Source: Pelomonas sp. Root1217 (lineage in GTDB: Bacteria > Pseudomonadota > Gammaproteobacteria > Burkholderiales > Burkholderiaceae_C). From it: 64,000 nt of DNA. Positions within the stretch are counted from its first letter, which is position 1. The number at the start of each line of letters is the position of its first letter. A program made the position numbers and the translations under genes. The notes under the pieces are model-generated. The model was given only the letters and a program-made list of their open reading frames with translations, was not told the DNA's origin and did not search any database. Shown here piece after piece: positions 54,288 through 61,882 of this stretch. Where the stretch lies: positions 1,224,486 to 1,288,485 of the forward strand of contig NZ_LMDC01000001.1 of the NCBI RefSeq assembly GCF_001425705.1, given 5' to 3'.

Positions 54288-54935
54288 TCAGGCGTCGTTG
54301 CTGATCAGACCGTGACGTATTGCCAGCTTGACCAGGGCCGTCACGTCGGACGCGCCGAGCTTGGCCATCAGCCGGCTGCGGTAGCTGTCCACCGTCTTGG
54401 GCGACAAATGCAGAGCGGTGCCGATCTCGTTGCTGGAATGGCCGTCGACGACCATGGTGACGACCTGGCGCTCACGCACCGACAGCGCCGCGAAGGGGTC
54501 GTCGCCCGCGCCTTCAGCCAGCGCCCGCGCGGCAAGCTCGCCCACGCCCTGACCAAGATGGCGGCGGCCACTGCGCAGGGCCTCGATGGCCTGCAGCAGT
54601 TCCTCCGATGGCGAGCCCTTCAGCACATAGCCGCTGGCGCCCAGCTTGAGGGCCATGCCGACGTGGCGGGGCTGGGCCGACATGGTCAGCACCAGGGGCC
54701 GGACGGGCAGGTGGCGGCGCTGCAGTTCGGCCAACAGCTCCATGCCGGAGCGCGGGCCCAGCGACAGGTCGACCAGGACGATGTCGGGCGTCAACTGCTG
54801 CAACTCGGCCAGGGCGGCGGTGATGTCGCCGCTGTCGCCGACGACATCGTGGCCAGCCTCGGTCAGCAGCGCGCGCAGGCCCTGGCGCACCATGGCGTGG
54901 TCGTCGACGAGGTAGATGCGGGCGGCTTGTGTCAT
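54288..54935 (-). CDS. NarL/LuxR-family response regulator
   Basis: A 215-residue regulator with receiver (IYLVDDHAMVRQGLRALL, Asp in VLVDLSLGPRSGME, Lys in VLKGSP) and C-terminal LuxR helix-turn-helix (LSVRERQVVTMVVDGHSSNEIGTALHLSPKTVDSYRSRLMAKL). The HisKA_3 kinase at 55072 is the likely partner because NarL-type regulators are paired with that kinase type; a copy of the dispersed structured repeat separates the two genes. It is the last gene of the resB/ccsA/kinase run. Confidence 0.93.
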   Translation of the reverse strand: MTQAARIYLVDDHAMVRQGLRALLTEAGHDVVGDSGDITAALAELQQLTPDIVLVDLSLGPRSGMELLAELQRRHLPVRPLVLTMSAQPRHVGMALKLGASGYVLKGSPSEELLQAIEALRSGRRHLGQGVGELAARALAEGAGDDPFAALSVRERQVVTMVVDGHSSNEIGTALHLSPKTVDSYRSRLMAKLGASDVTALVKLAIRHGLISNDA

Positions 54936-54949
54936 GTCAGTCGGTATTT

Positions 54950-55070
54950 GCGGGCCGAGCGCCGGGCCGCTCCCTAGCCGGCCCGCCTTGGGCGATGTGC
55001 TTGCCGGTCAATCCGGCAAGCATCGCCGTCCCCGCGGGGGACCGGCCAAGGTACTCCTTGGGCGAGGGGC
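54950..55070 (-). repeat. Structured intergenic repeat, copy B
   Basis: Same three hairpins as copy A: GCGGGCCG (54950) with CGGCCCGC (54979); GCTTGCCGG (54999-55007) with CCGGCAAGC (55013-55021) around TCAAT; and GTCCCC-GCG-GGGGAC (55028-55042). Relative to copy A the second stem has changed on both sides so that pairing is kept. It is shorter than copies A and C by about 17 bases near the GGGCGAGGGG end. It lies between the kinase stop (55072) and the NarL regulator start. Confidence 0.8.
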
Positions 55071-55071
55071 T

Positions 55072-56736
55072 TCATGCTAGCCAGCGCAAGATGAGTTGGG
55101 TGCCGCCGCCCTCGCGCGGGCCCAGTTCCAGCGCCGCGCCGATGGCTCGAGCGCGCTCACGCATGCCGATGAGGCCGAGGTGGCCGGGCCGACGCTCGAA
55201 GTCGGCGTCCAGGCCGCTGCCGTCATCGGCCACGCCGAGTTCGATCTCCTGCGCGCAGCCGTAGAAGCTGAGGCGGACCTCGGTAGGCCGGGCGTGGCGC
55301 AGCGCGTTCTCAAGGCCTTCGCGGGCGATCATGAACAGAGCGTACTCGACCTGCATCGGCCAGCGCTGCAGCAATAGCTCGTCCTCCGCGTCCAGCACCA
55401 GGCGCACGCCCGGATGCAGGGCGCGGCGCTGAGCGATCTCGTTGTCCAGCGCCGCGGCCAGGCCTTCGTCCTCCAACAGCGGCGGGCGCAGGTCGACGAG
55501 CACCTGGCGCACCTCGCGCAGGGCCTGGTCGACGAGGCCGCGGGCCTGCTGGCGGGCCTCGGCCGCGCCCAGGTCCAGCGTCAGGCGCAAGGCCGTCAGC
55601 GTCTGGCCGAGCTGGTCGTGCAGGGCCTGGGCCAGGCGCTGGGTGGTGCGGCGCTCCTGGTCCATCAGCTGCTCGGCCAGGGCCGACAGCGCGGCCTCGG
55701 CGTCGACCTGCACCGAGATGTCGACGACGGCGCATAGCAGCAGCGCCCGGCCCGCCAGGTCGACGGGTTCGGCGACGAGCTTGGCGTGCAGGCGGCAGCC
55801 CGAAACAGGGTGCAGTTCGCGGTCGTCGATCTCGGTGCGGCCCTCCGTACCGGGCAGCGGCGCCAGGCCCAGGGCCTCGGCGGTCTGGCCGACAACGGAC
55901 AGCGTCGGCCAGCCGAGCAGGCGGCCGAGCTCGTCGTTGGACTCGATGACGGTCTCGCTGGCGACGTCGAACAGCGCGATGCCAACCGGCACCGTGTGGA
56001 AGAGGGCGCGGAACTTGGCCTGGCTGTCGGTCAGCGCCTGTTCGGTGAATTTGGCAATCGTGATGTCGGACAGCGTGGCCAGCACGCGGGCCGGCTGGCC
56101 GCGTGCGTCGCGCTCGGTCCAGCCGCGGCAACGCAGCCAGCGTGTCGCGGCGCCGGCCAGGCGCAGGTCGATGTCCAGCGGCGCGCCGTGTTGCAGATGC
56201 GACTGCAGTGCGGCCCGCCACTGTCCCTGGTCGTCGGTTTGCAGCTGTTCGGCGAGGCGGCCGGGGCGATCCAGCAGGGTCAGGGCACGGGGCGACAGGT
56301 ATTCGCTGTCGGCAGCGATATCCCATTCCCACAGGCCATCGGCAGCGCCTTGCATGGCCCGGGCATACCGCGCCTGTTCGGCGTCGACGCTGCCGAGGTC
56401 GCGGGCCATGCACAGCCAGCCCGTGCCGTCCGGCAAGGGGGCGATGCTGGCCTCGAAGCGGGCCAGGCGGCCACTTTGGGTGCGCAGCGCATAGCGCAGG
56501 CGCTGGGGGCTGGGCGCGCAGGCTGCCGCGAACTGCTGCGCCAGGGCGGGCGGGCCGATGCTTTGCAGCGATCGACCCTGCAGCGTTGCCCAGGGTGCGT
56601 GCAGATCGGGGTGATCCGGGTGGTTGCAGGCCGCGAAACGCAGGTCGGGCCCGATCAGGAAGCACAGGTCCGGCAGGGCGGCTGCGATGGCCGGCGCAGC
56701 CTGCGTCCAAGGCTCGCGGTCCGGCGTTTCAGGCAT
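55072..56736 (-). CDS. PAS-domain sensor histidine kinase (HisKA_3 type)
   Basis: A 554-residue soluble kinase. PAS-like regions at about 15-125, 125-235 and 245-360 precede a HisKA_3 dimerisation domain with QALHDQLGQTLTALRL, whose histidine in ALHDQLGQ is the phospho-acceptor of NarX/DegS-type kinases. The ATPase has N-box EGLENALRHARP and DDGSGLD, and HLGLIGMRERA for the late G-box. It should phosphorylate the NarL-type regulator at 54288. It starts only two bases after ccsA, so it belongs to the cytochrome c maturation operon. The ATG at 56736 is chosen because the open frame continues upstream only as a shadow of ccsA. Confidence 0.9.
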   Translation of the reverse strand: MPETPDREPWTQAAPAIAAALPDLCFLIGPDLRFAACNHPDHPDLHAPWATLQGRSLQSIGPPALAQQFAAACAPSPQRLRYALRTQSGRLARFEASIAPLPDGTGWLCMARDLGSVDAEQARYARAMQGAADGLWEWDIAADSEYLSPRALTLLDRPGRLAEQLQTDDQGQWRAALQSHLQHGAPLDIDLRLAGAATRWLRCRGWTERDARGQPARVLATLSDITIAKFTEQALTDSQAKFRALFHTVPVGIALFDVASETVIESNDELGRLLGWPTLSVVGQTAEALGLAPLPGTEGRTEIDDRELHPVSGCRLHAKLVAEPVDLAGRALLLCAVVDISVQVDAEAALSALAEQLMDQERRTTQRLAQALHDQLGQTLTALRLTLDLGAAEARQQARGLVDQALREVRQVLVDLRPPLLEDEGLAAALDNEIAQRRALHPGVRLVLDAEDELLLQRWPMQVEYALFMIAREGLENALRHARPTEVRLSFYGCAQEIELGVADDGSGLDADFERRPGHLGLIGMRERARAIGAALELGPREGGGTQLILRWLA

Positions 56737-56738
56737 CG

Positions 56739-58088
56739 CTACAGCGTACCGTAGCTGTGCAGGCCGGACAGGAACATGTTGACGCCCAGGAAGGCGAAGG
56801 TCGTGACCAGCAGGCCCACCAGCGCCCACCATGCCGAGGCCATGCCGCGCAGGCCCTTCATCAGCCGCATGTGCAGCCAGGCGGCGTAGTTGAGCCAGAC
56901 GATCAGGGCCCAGGTTTCCTTCGGGTCCCAGCTCCAGTAGCCGCCCCAGGCCTCGGCGGCCCAGAAGGCGCCCAGGATGGTGGCGATCGTGAAGAAGGCA
57001 AAGCCCAGCGCGATGGCCTTGTACATGAGGTCGTCGAGCTGGGGCAGGTCGGGCAGGCGCGCCGTCAGGTGGCCGCGCAGCGCGACGGCAATGCCCAGGA
57101 AGGCGGCGACACCGGCGATTTTGTAGGCCCAGCCCTGCAGGCCGGCGACGGTGGCGGCCTCCAGCGTGGCACCGAAGCGCACCGCCAGGATCAGGCCGAC
57201 GATGCCCAGCGGCATGGCAACGAGGCCGATGACGAGGGCGCGCGTCGTCGCTGTCTTCAGCAGAAAGGCCAGGGCCACCATGGCCGCCAGCGCGAAGCTG
57301 CCATAACCGACGAAGTTGGCGGGCACGTGGATCTTCATCCACCAGCTCTGCAGCGCCGGCACCAGCGGCTGGATCTCCTGGGCCTCGCGGGCCAGCGTGT
57401 ACCAGAGCAGGAAGCTGACCGCGCCGCTGACGACCAGCATGACGTAGGCGCCCAACGAGCGCGTCGCGAAGCGGGCCTCGTAGTAGAGGTAGAAGGTCGT
57501 CGTCAGCCAGCAGAACAGCACGAAGACTTCGTAGAGGTTGCTGACGGGGATGTGGCCGATGTCGGCGCCGATCTGGTGGCTCTCGTACCAGCGCACCAGC
57601 GTGCCGACCAGGGCCATGAAGACGCCGCCCCAAGCCAGCTTGGAGCCGACCACCTCGGCCACGCTGTTGCGGCCGGCGCCGGTGAAGAAGCCGCCCCAGT
57701 AGAAGAGCATGCTCATGTAGAACAACAGGCTCATCCACAGGATGGCGCTCTGGCTGGACAGCATGTACTTCAGCCAGAACACCTTCTCTCCGGCGGCCAG
57801 GTCGGCGCCGAAGCCGTCGGTGTGCTGGGCATACAGGCCGATAGCGATGAGGGCGGCCGCACCGACGGCGACGCTCAGCCAACGCAGCGGCTTCCAGAAC
57901 CAACCCAGCGCGATCAGCGCCGGCATGGCGCACAGCAGGATGCCCTGCTCGTAGCCGTCCATGCTGGCGTGATAGCGGCTGAAGGCATAGCCGCCGCCCA
58001 GCAGCACGAGGGCGGCGAACAGCCAGTCGAGGGTGTCACGGCGCTGCAACGCGTGACGGCGCGGCAGGTCGAAGGTGGTGGTGTTCAT
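56739..58088 (-). CDS. ccsA: Cytochrome c biogenesis protein CcsA/ResC
   Basis: A 449-residue inner-membrane protein, about ten transmembrane segments. The diagnostic WWD-type motif is WGGYWSWDPKETWALI (near residue 375). It forms the system II cytochrome c synthetase with ResB/CcsB, moving haem to the periplasm and attaching it to CxxCH sites. Conserved histidines (about YESHQIGADIGHIP and WWMKIHVPAN) are the expected haem ligands. Its start overlaps the resB stop by four bases, so the two are translationally coupled. Confidence 0.94.
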   Translation of the reverse strand: MNTTTFDLPRRHALQRRDTLDWLFAALVLLGGGYAFSRYHASMDGYEQGILLCAMPALIALGWFWKPLRWLSVAVGAAALIAIGLYAQHTDGFGADLAAGEKVFWLKYMLSSQSAILWMSLLFYMSMLFYWGGFFTGAGRNSVAEVVGSKLAWGGVFMALVGTLVRWYESHQIGADIGHIPVSNLYEVFVLFCWLTTTFYLYYEARFATRSLGAYVMLVVSGAVSFLLWYTLAREAQEIQPLVPALQSWWMKIHVPANFVGYGSFALAAMVALAFLLKTATTRALVIGLVAMPLGIVGLILAVRFGATLEAATVAGLQGWAYKIAGVAAFLGIAVALRGHLTARLPDLPQLDDLMYKAIALGFAFFTIATILGAFWAAEAWGGYWSWDPKETWALIVWLNYAAWLHMRLMKGLRGMASAWWALVGLLVTTFAFLGVNMFLSGLHSYGTL

Positions 58089-60160
58089 GAGGGCTCCTTC
58101 AGCACGGCGGCTTTGAGCTGGGCGAACATAACGGCGTTGTCGGGCGACTCACGGGTGCTGGACATGGCCATGCGCACCTGCGATCCGCCCGGGTCGGCGC
58201 TGGGAGTGAGCCAGACCCACAGCCTACGCTCCTTGATGTAGAGCATGGAAAAAACACCGACGATGAGCAGGAGGGCGCCCAGATAGACCAGTTTCTGGCC
58301 CGGCGCGCGGGCGACCTGGAAGACGCTGGCCTGCACCTGCTCGAAGTTCTCCAGCTGCAGCAACGTGGGCGACGGGTAGTAGAGGCTGTCGGACAGGGAC
58401 AGCACGGCCTGGGTCATGAAGCCCTGGGCGGCGGCGTCGGTGCTGGCGGGCTTGAGGCCAGCGCGCTCGCGGGCAATCTGGTGCAGCTCGAACAGGCTGC
58501 CGTTCAGGATGCGCAGCAGGACCTCGGAGACGCGCTGGCGGTCGGCCTCGGGCACGTCGCGTTCGATGAACTGCGACAGCGCCGGCAAGCCACCCTTGAC
58601 CTCGTCGCCGGGCTTGGCGGCGGCGCCGGAGAACAGCGTCAGCGCGCGCTGGGCGGTCAGCTGCAGCTGCGGCGTCAGCTGGGGCTGGTTGGGCGGCGTG
58701 GCGGCGACGGCATAGCGGCGCGCGGCGGCGTCACGCAGGGCAGGGTCGGCCAGGGCCTGGCGCAGGCGCAGCCAGCCGCCCAGCTCGCCGTTTTCGTCAG
58801 CCGGCATGCGCAGATAGCGGAAGGTTTCGGCCGGGGTGTCGCGCACGCCGGCGAGGAAGAGCTTCTGCCCGTCCAGCTCGACCGGCAGCATGTAGTTGTT
58901 GTATTCGCGGGCCTGGCCGGCGGCGTCGCGCAGCTTGTAGCTGAAGCTCGGGCCGACGTTGTGCAGGGCTTTGTCGCCCGCGGACTTGGCGCCGCTGCCC
59001 AGGTGCTTGCCAAGAGATGCGCCGAGGTCGACCTTGCGCACGTCGGCGCCGCTGGCATTGGCGCTGTCGCCAGCCAAATTCTCGACATTGATGACGCGCA
59101 GGCCGTCGAGCTCGAGCGTCTGTTCGCCAAAGGCCATCTTCGTGCCGACGCGGCCGGCAAGCTTCACCGGCGTGCCGGTGCCGGCCAGCGGCATGGCCTT
59201 GAGTTCGAGCTTGCTGCCGCCGTCCTCGAAGCTGCTCTGGTAGATGGCCAGGCCCTTGTGGATGACGGGTTCGTTGACCTTGACCGTGGCCTCGCGCAGC
59301 GTCGCGCCGTCGTGGATGACGATGTCGCTGGCAAAGCTCTTGGGCATGCCGGTCGGGTAGTAGTCGACCTTGAACTTCTTCAGCTCGATGTCGAAGGGCA
59401 GGTCCTGCAGCACGACGCCGCTGGGCAGGCTCAGCACGGCGATGCCCTGGCGCTGGCCCTCGGGGACCGAGACGTTGCCGCGAAAACTCGGGTTGCCGGT
59501 GGAGAGCCGGTGTTCGGGGCGGATGTCGGACACGAAGCCCGAGCCGGTATAGAGCTGCTTGCCCTGGGCCCACATGGCGAGCTTGACCATGGCATTGCCG
59601 TCAAGCACGCCGCCAATGAGGATCAGCACGATGGCCGAGTGGGCGCAGAGGTAGCCGATCTTGTTGGCCGCGCCGCGGCGGGCCGCGATCATGATGCCGT
59701 TGTCGCGCCGCTGCACGCGGGCCTTCCAGCCGTGGGCCGCCAGCGTGTTGCCGATCTCGGCCAGGGCCATCGAAGGGTTGCTGGGCAGCTCGCCGATGGC
59801 CTTGTGGTGGTGCGCCTGCAGGGACTGCTCGCGCACGCCCTCCTTGTAGCTCTTCAGGTCAACCAGGATCTTGGGCGCGTTGCGGGCAATGCAAAGGCTG
59901 GTTGAGAGCACCAGGAAGGTCAGGATGACGAGGAACCAGGGCGCGCTGTAGACCGTGTAGAGCCCCAGCTTGCCGAACACGTCGGCCCAGAAAGGGCCGA
60001 ACTGGTTGACGTAGTTGCCCATGGGCTCGCTCTGGCGCAGCACGGTGCCGATGACCGAGGCGATGCAGATCACGCTGAGCAGCGTGATGGCGAAGCGCAT
60101 GGACGCGAGCAGGTCCAGCAGTTCGCGGGCGGCGGATTGGCGGTGGGAGGACGAAGACAT
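58085..60160 (-). CDS. resB: Cytochrome c biogenesis protein ResB/CcsB
   Basis: A 691-residue inner-membrane protein. The N-terminal part has transmembrane helices (about 20-40, 75-95, 170-190) and the conserved ASMRFAITLLSVICIASVIGT and FGPFWADVFGKLGLYTVYSAPWF; a large periplasmic domain follows and a final helix is near 625-645 (VYLGALLLIVGVFSMLYIKERR). It is the partner of CcsA in system II. The ATG at 60160 is the only start that fits the family N-terminus. A copy of the structured repeat and a terminator separate it from cytochrome c4. Confidence 0.94.
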   Translation of the reverse strand: MSSSSHRQSAARELLDLLASMRFAITLLSVICIASVIGTVLRQSEPMGNYVNQFGPFWADVFGKLGLYTVYSAPWFLVILTFLVLSTSLCIARNAPKILVDLKSYKEGVREQSLQAHHHKAIGELPSNPSMALAEIGNTLAAHGWKARVQRRDNGIMIAARRGAANKIGYLCAHSAIVLILIGGVLDGNAMVKLAMWAQGKQLYTGSGFVSDIRPEHRLSTGNPSFRGNVSVPEGQRQGIAVLSLPSGVVLQDLPFDIELKKFKVDYYPTGMPKSFASDIVIHDGATLREATVKVNEPVIHKGLAIYQSSFEDGGSKLELKAMPLAGTGTPVKLAGRVGTKMAFGEQTLELDGLRVINVENLAGDSANASGADVRKVDLGASLGKHLGSGAKSAGDKALHNVGPSFSYKLRDAAGQAREYNNYMLPVELDGQKLFLAGVRDTPAETFRYLRMPADENGELGGWLRLRQALADPALRDAAARRYAVAATPPNQPQLTPQLQLTAQRALTLFSGAAAKPGDEVKGGLPALSQFIERDVPEADRQRVSEVLLRILNGSLFELHQIARERAGLKPASTDAAAQGFMTQAVLSLSDSLYYPSPTLLQLENFEQVQASVFQVARAPGQKLVYLGALLLIVGVFSMLYIKERRLWVWLTPSADPGGSQVRMAMSSTRESPDNAVMFAQLKAAVLKEPS

Positions 60161-60179
60161 CAGTTGTCCGTGGCGCTTT

Positions 60180-60315
60180 CGGGCTGAGCGCCGGGCCGCT
60201 CCCAAGCCGGCCCGCGCTGGCGATGTGCGTGCGGCTCAATGCCGCGCGCATCGCCGTCCCCTCGGGGGACCGACCGGGCTCGCTCGCGTTCAGCGGTGCG
60301 AGATTGGGCGAGGGG
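60180..60315 (-). repeat. Structured intergenic repeat, copy C
   Basis: Same layout as copies A and B. The second stem is GCGTGCGGC (60227-60235) with GCCGCGCGC (60241-60249), paired apart from one G-T pair on the plus strand (an A-C mismatch in minus-strand RNA). The third hairpin is GTCCCC-TCG-GGGGAC (60256-60270) with a changed loop. It lies just upstream of resB and just downstream of the cytochrome c4 terminator. Confidence 0.8.
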
Positions 60316-60333
60316 TTGGTTCATGTCAACAAA

Positions 60334-60360
60334 AAAGGCCGGTGGGGTTCACCGGCCTTT
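60334..60360 (-). terminator. Rho-independent terminator of the cytochrome c4 gene
   Basis: An 11-bp perfect stem (AAAGGCCGGTG with CACCGGCCTTT) over a five-base loop, followed on the minus strand by a run of six T from 60336 to 60331. It lies 24 bases beyond the cytochrome c4 stop. Because resB is on the same strand just beyond it, resB/ccsA is probably driven by its own promoter or by read-through. Confidence 0.85.
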
Positions 60361-60383
60361 GTTCCTCAAGGCAAGCGCCGCGT

Positions 60384-61004
60384 TCAGCGCAGGCCGGCGA
60401 TGTAGTCGGACACGGCCTTGATTTCCTTGTCGTTCATCTTGGCGGCGACGGTGACCATGACGGGATTGTTGGCACGTGCACCGCTGCGGAAGGCGGTCAT
60501 CTGGGCCTCGACATAGTCGCCGTGCTGGCCGCCCAGGCGCGGGTACTGGACCGGCAGGCCAGAGCCGTTGGCGCCGTGGCAGCCGGCACAGGCCGGCACA
60601 TTGCGCTCGGCAATGCCACCGCGGTAGATCTTCTCGCCCAGGGCAACCGTGTCCTTGTTCTTGGCGAAACCCGGCTTGGCGGTCTTGGCGGCGTAGAAGG
60701 CGGCCACATTGCGGATGTCATCTTCGGACAGCGGGGCGGCCATGCCTTGCATGACGGGGTTCTTGCGCTTGCCGCTCTTGAACTCGGTCAGCTGCTTGGC
60801 CAGGTATTCGGCGTGCTGGCCCTGCAGGATGGGGTTGGCGGGGCTGCCACGCGAGCCGTCAGCGGTGTGGCAGGCTGCGCAGACCTGGGAAGAGATGGCA
60901 CCGCCTTTGCCGAGGTCGGGCTTGGCAGCAACAGCGGCGGGCTCGTTCGCGTGAGCCGTGGCGGCCAGCAGCAGACTCGACAGGAGGAGGGCGACAGTCT
61001 TCAT
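60384..61004 (-). CDS. Dihaem cytochrome c4
   Basis: A 206-residue periplasmic dihaem cytochrome c. A signal peptide (MKTVALLLSSLLLAATAHA) is followed by two cytochrome c domains with haem motifs CAACH (about 42-46) and CAGCH (about 139-143) and Met ligands in the PVMQGMA and PVMVTVA segments. It passes electrons to terminal oxidases. The ATG at 61004 begins the signal; a longer frame upstream is a shadow of engB. It is divergent from engB and precedes the system II genes that mature it. Confidence 0.93.
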   Translation of the reverse strand: MKTVALLLSSLLLAATAHANEPAAVAAKPDLGKGGAISSQVCAACHTADGSRGSPANPILQGQHAEYLAKQLTEFKSGKRKNPVMQGMAAPLSEDDIRNVAAFYAAKTAKPGFAKNKDTVALGEKIYRGGIAERNVPACAGCHGANGSGLPVQYPRLGGQHGDYVEAQMTAFRSGARANNPVMVTVAAKMNDKEIKAVSDYIAGLR

Positions 61005-61042
61005 GGATTTATACGGTCTCAAAGGGCGTAACCCGAGAATTT

Positions 61043-61048
61043 TACAAT
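61043..61048 (+). promoter_or_regulatory. Possible -10 element upstream of engB
   Basis: TACAAT in the AT-richest part of the 70-base divergent gap, 27 bases before the engB start. No good -35 hexamer lies 16-18 bases upstream. Weak support only. Confidence 0.3.
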
Positions 61049-61074
61049 GCTGAACCACAGCGTCCGAGCTAGAC

Positions 61075-61782
61075 ATGACCGACAAGATTCCTGAGGCCGT
61101 GCCGGCCGAGCCCCTCACCGAGAAGCTCGCCCTGTCCTGGACGCATACCGCGCGCTTCCTGACCACCGCCAGCCAACTGGTGCATCTGCCCGCCACCGAG
61201 CTGCCCGAGATCGCCTTCGTCGGCCGCTCCAACGCCGGCAAGTCCACCGCCATCAACACGCTGGCCCAGCAAAAACGCCTGGCTTTCGCATCCAAGACGC
61301 CCGGCCGCACCCAGCACATCAACCTCTTCGAGCTCGGCCCCAAGGACGCGGCCGACGCCCTGTTCGCCGACTTGCCGGGCTATGGCTATGCCGCCGTGAA
61401 CAAATCGGCCAAGCTGCGCTGGCAAAAGGTCATGGCCGACTACCTGGAAGTGCGCCGCAGCCTGTCGGGCGTCGTGCTGATGGTCGATTCCCGTCTCGGC
61501 CTGACCGATTTGGACAAGCAGCTGCTGGAGTTCGTCGCTGCGCGCGTGGCCACGGGTGAGATCAAGTTGCTGGTGCTGCTCACCAAGTCCGACAAGCTCA
61601 ATCGGAAGGAGGCGGACGCGGCGTTGCGCGCGACGACGGAGTTCCTGGCCGGCATGACCACCGAAGAGTCCGACGTGGCCGTGACGCTGTTCTCGGCGCT
61701 GAAGAAGAGCGGCGTCGGCGACGTCGCTTTGGCTCTTCACGAATGGGTCCACGCCGCTGGTGGAATGACTGCGGCGGCGTAG
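61075..61782 (+). CDS. engB: Ribosome biogenesis GTP-binding protein EngB (YihA/YsxC)
   Basis: A 235-residue GTPase needed for 50S ribosomal subunit assembly. G1 is GRSNAGKST, G2 lies at SKTPGRTQ, G3 is DLPGYGYAAV, G4 is LTKSDKL and G5 is near LFSALKKSG. Length is slightly above the usual 200 because of a 30-residue N-terminal extension and a short tail. It is divergent from cytochrome c4, a common order in betaproteobacteria. A set of perfect hairpins follows its stop, between it and the convergent DUF1631 gene. Confidence 0.95.
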   Translation: MTDKIPEAVPAEPLTEKLALSWTHTARFLTTASQLVHLPATELPEIAFVGRSNAGKSTAINTLAQQKRLAFASKTPGRTQHINLFELGPKDAADALFADLPGYGYAAVNKSAKLRWQKVMADYLEVRRSLSGVVLMVDSRLGLTDLDKQLLEFVAARVATGEIKLLVLLTKSDKLNRKEADAALRATTEFLAGMTTEESDVAVTLFSALKKSGVGDVALALHEWVHAAGGMTAAA

Positions 61783-61813
61783 CCAGCCGCTCCCTCGCGC
61801 GGCCGCCGCGGAA

Positions 61814-61870
61814 CCGGCTTTGCCGGGCCGCTGGCGGCGCCCCCTTGAGGGGGAGGCGCGTGAGCGCCTC
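61814..61870. repeat. Cluster of three perfect hairpins between convergent genes
   Basis: CCGGC-TTT-GCCGG (61814-61826), CCCCC-TTGA-GGGGG (61840-61853) and GAGGCGC-GTGA-GCGCCTC (61853-61870) are three perfect small stem-loops in a row. Such arrays are common non-coding repeats at 3' ends in Burkholderiales and here would act as a two-way terminator between engB and the DUF1631 gene. No second copy was found in the window. Confidence 0.6.
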
Positions 61871-61882
61871 GGGGGTGGGCCA

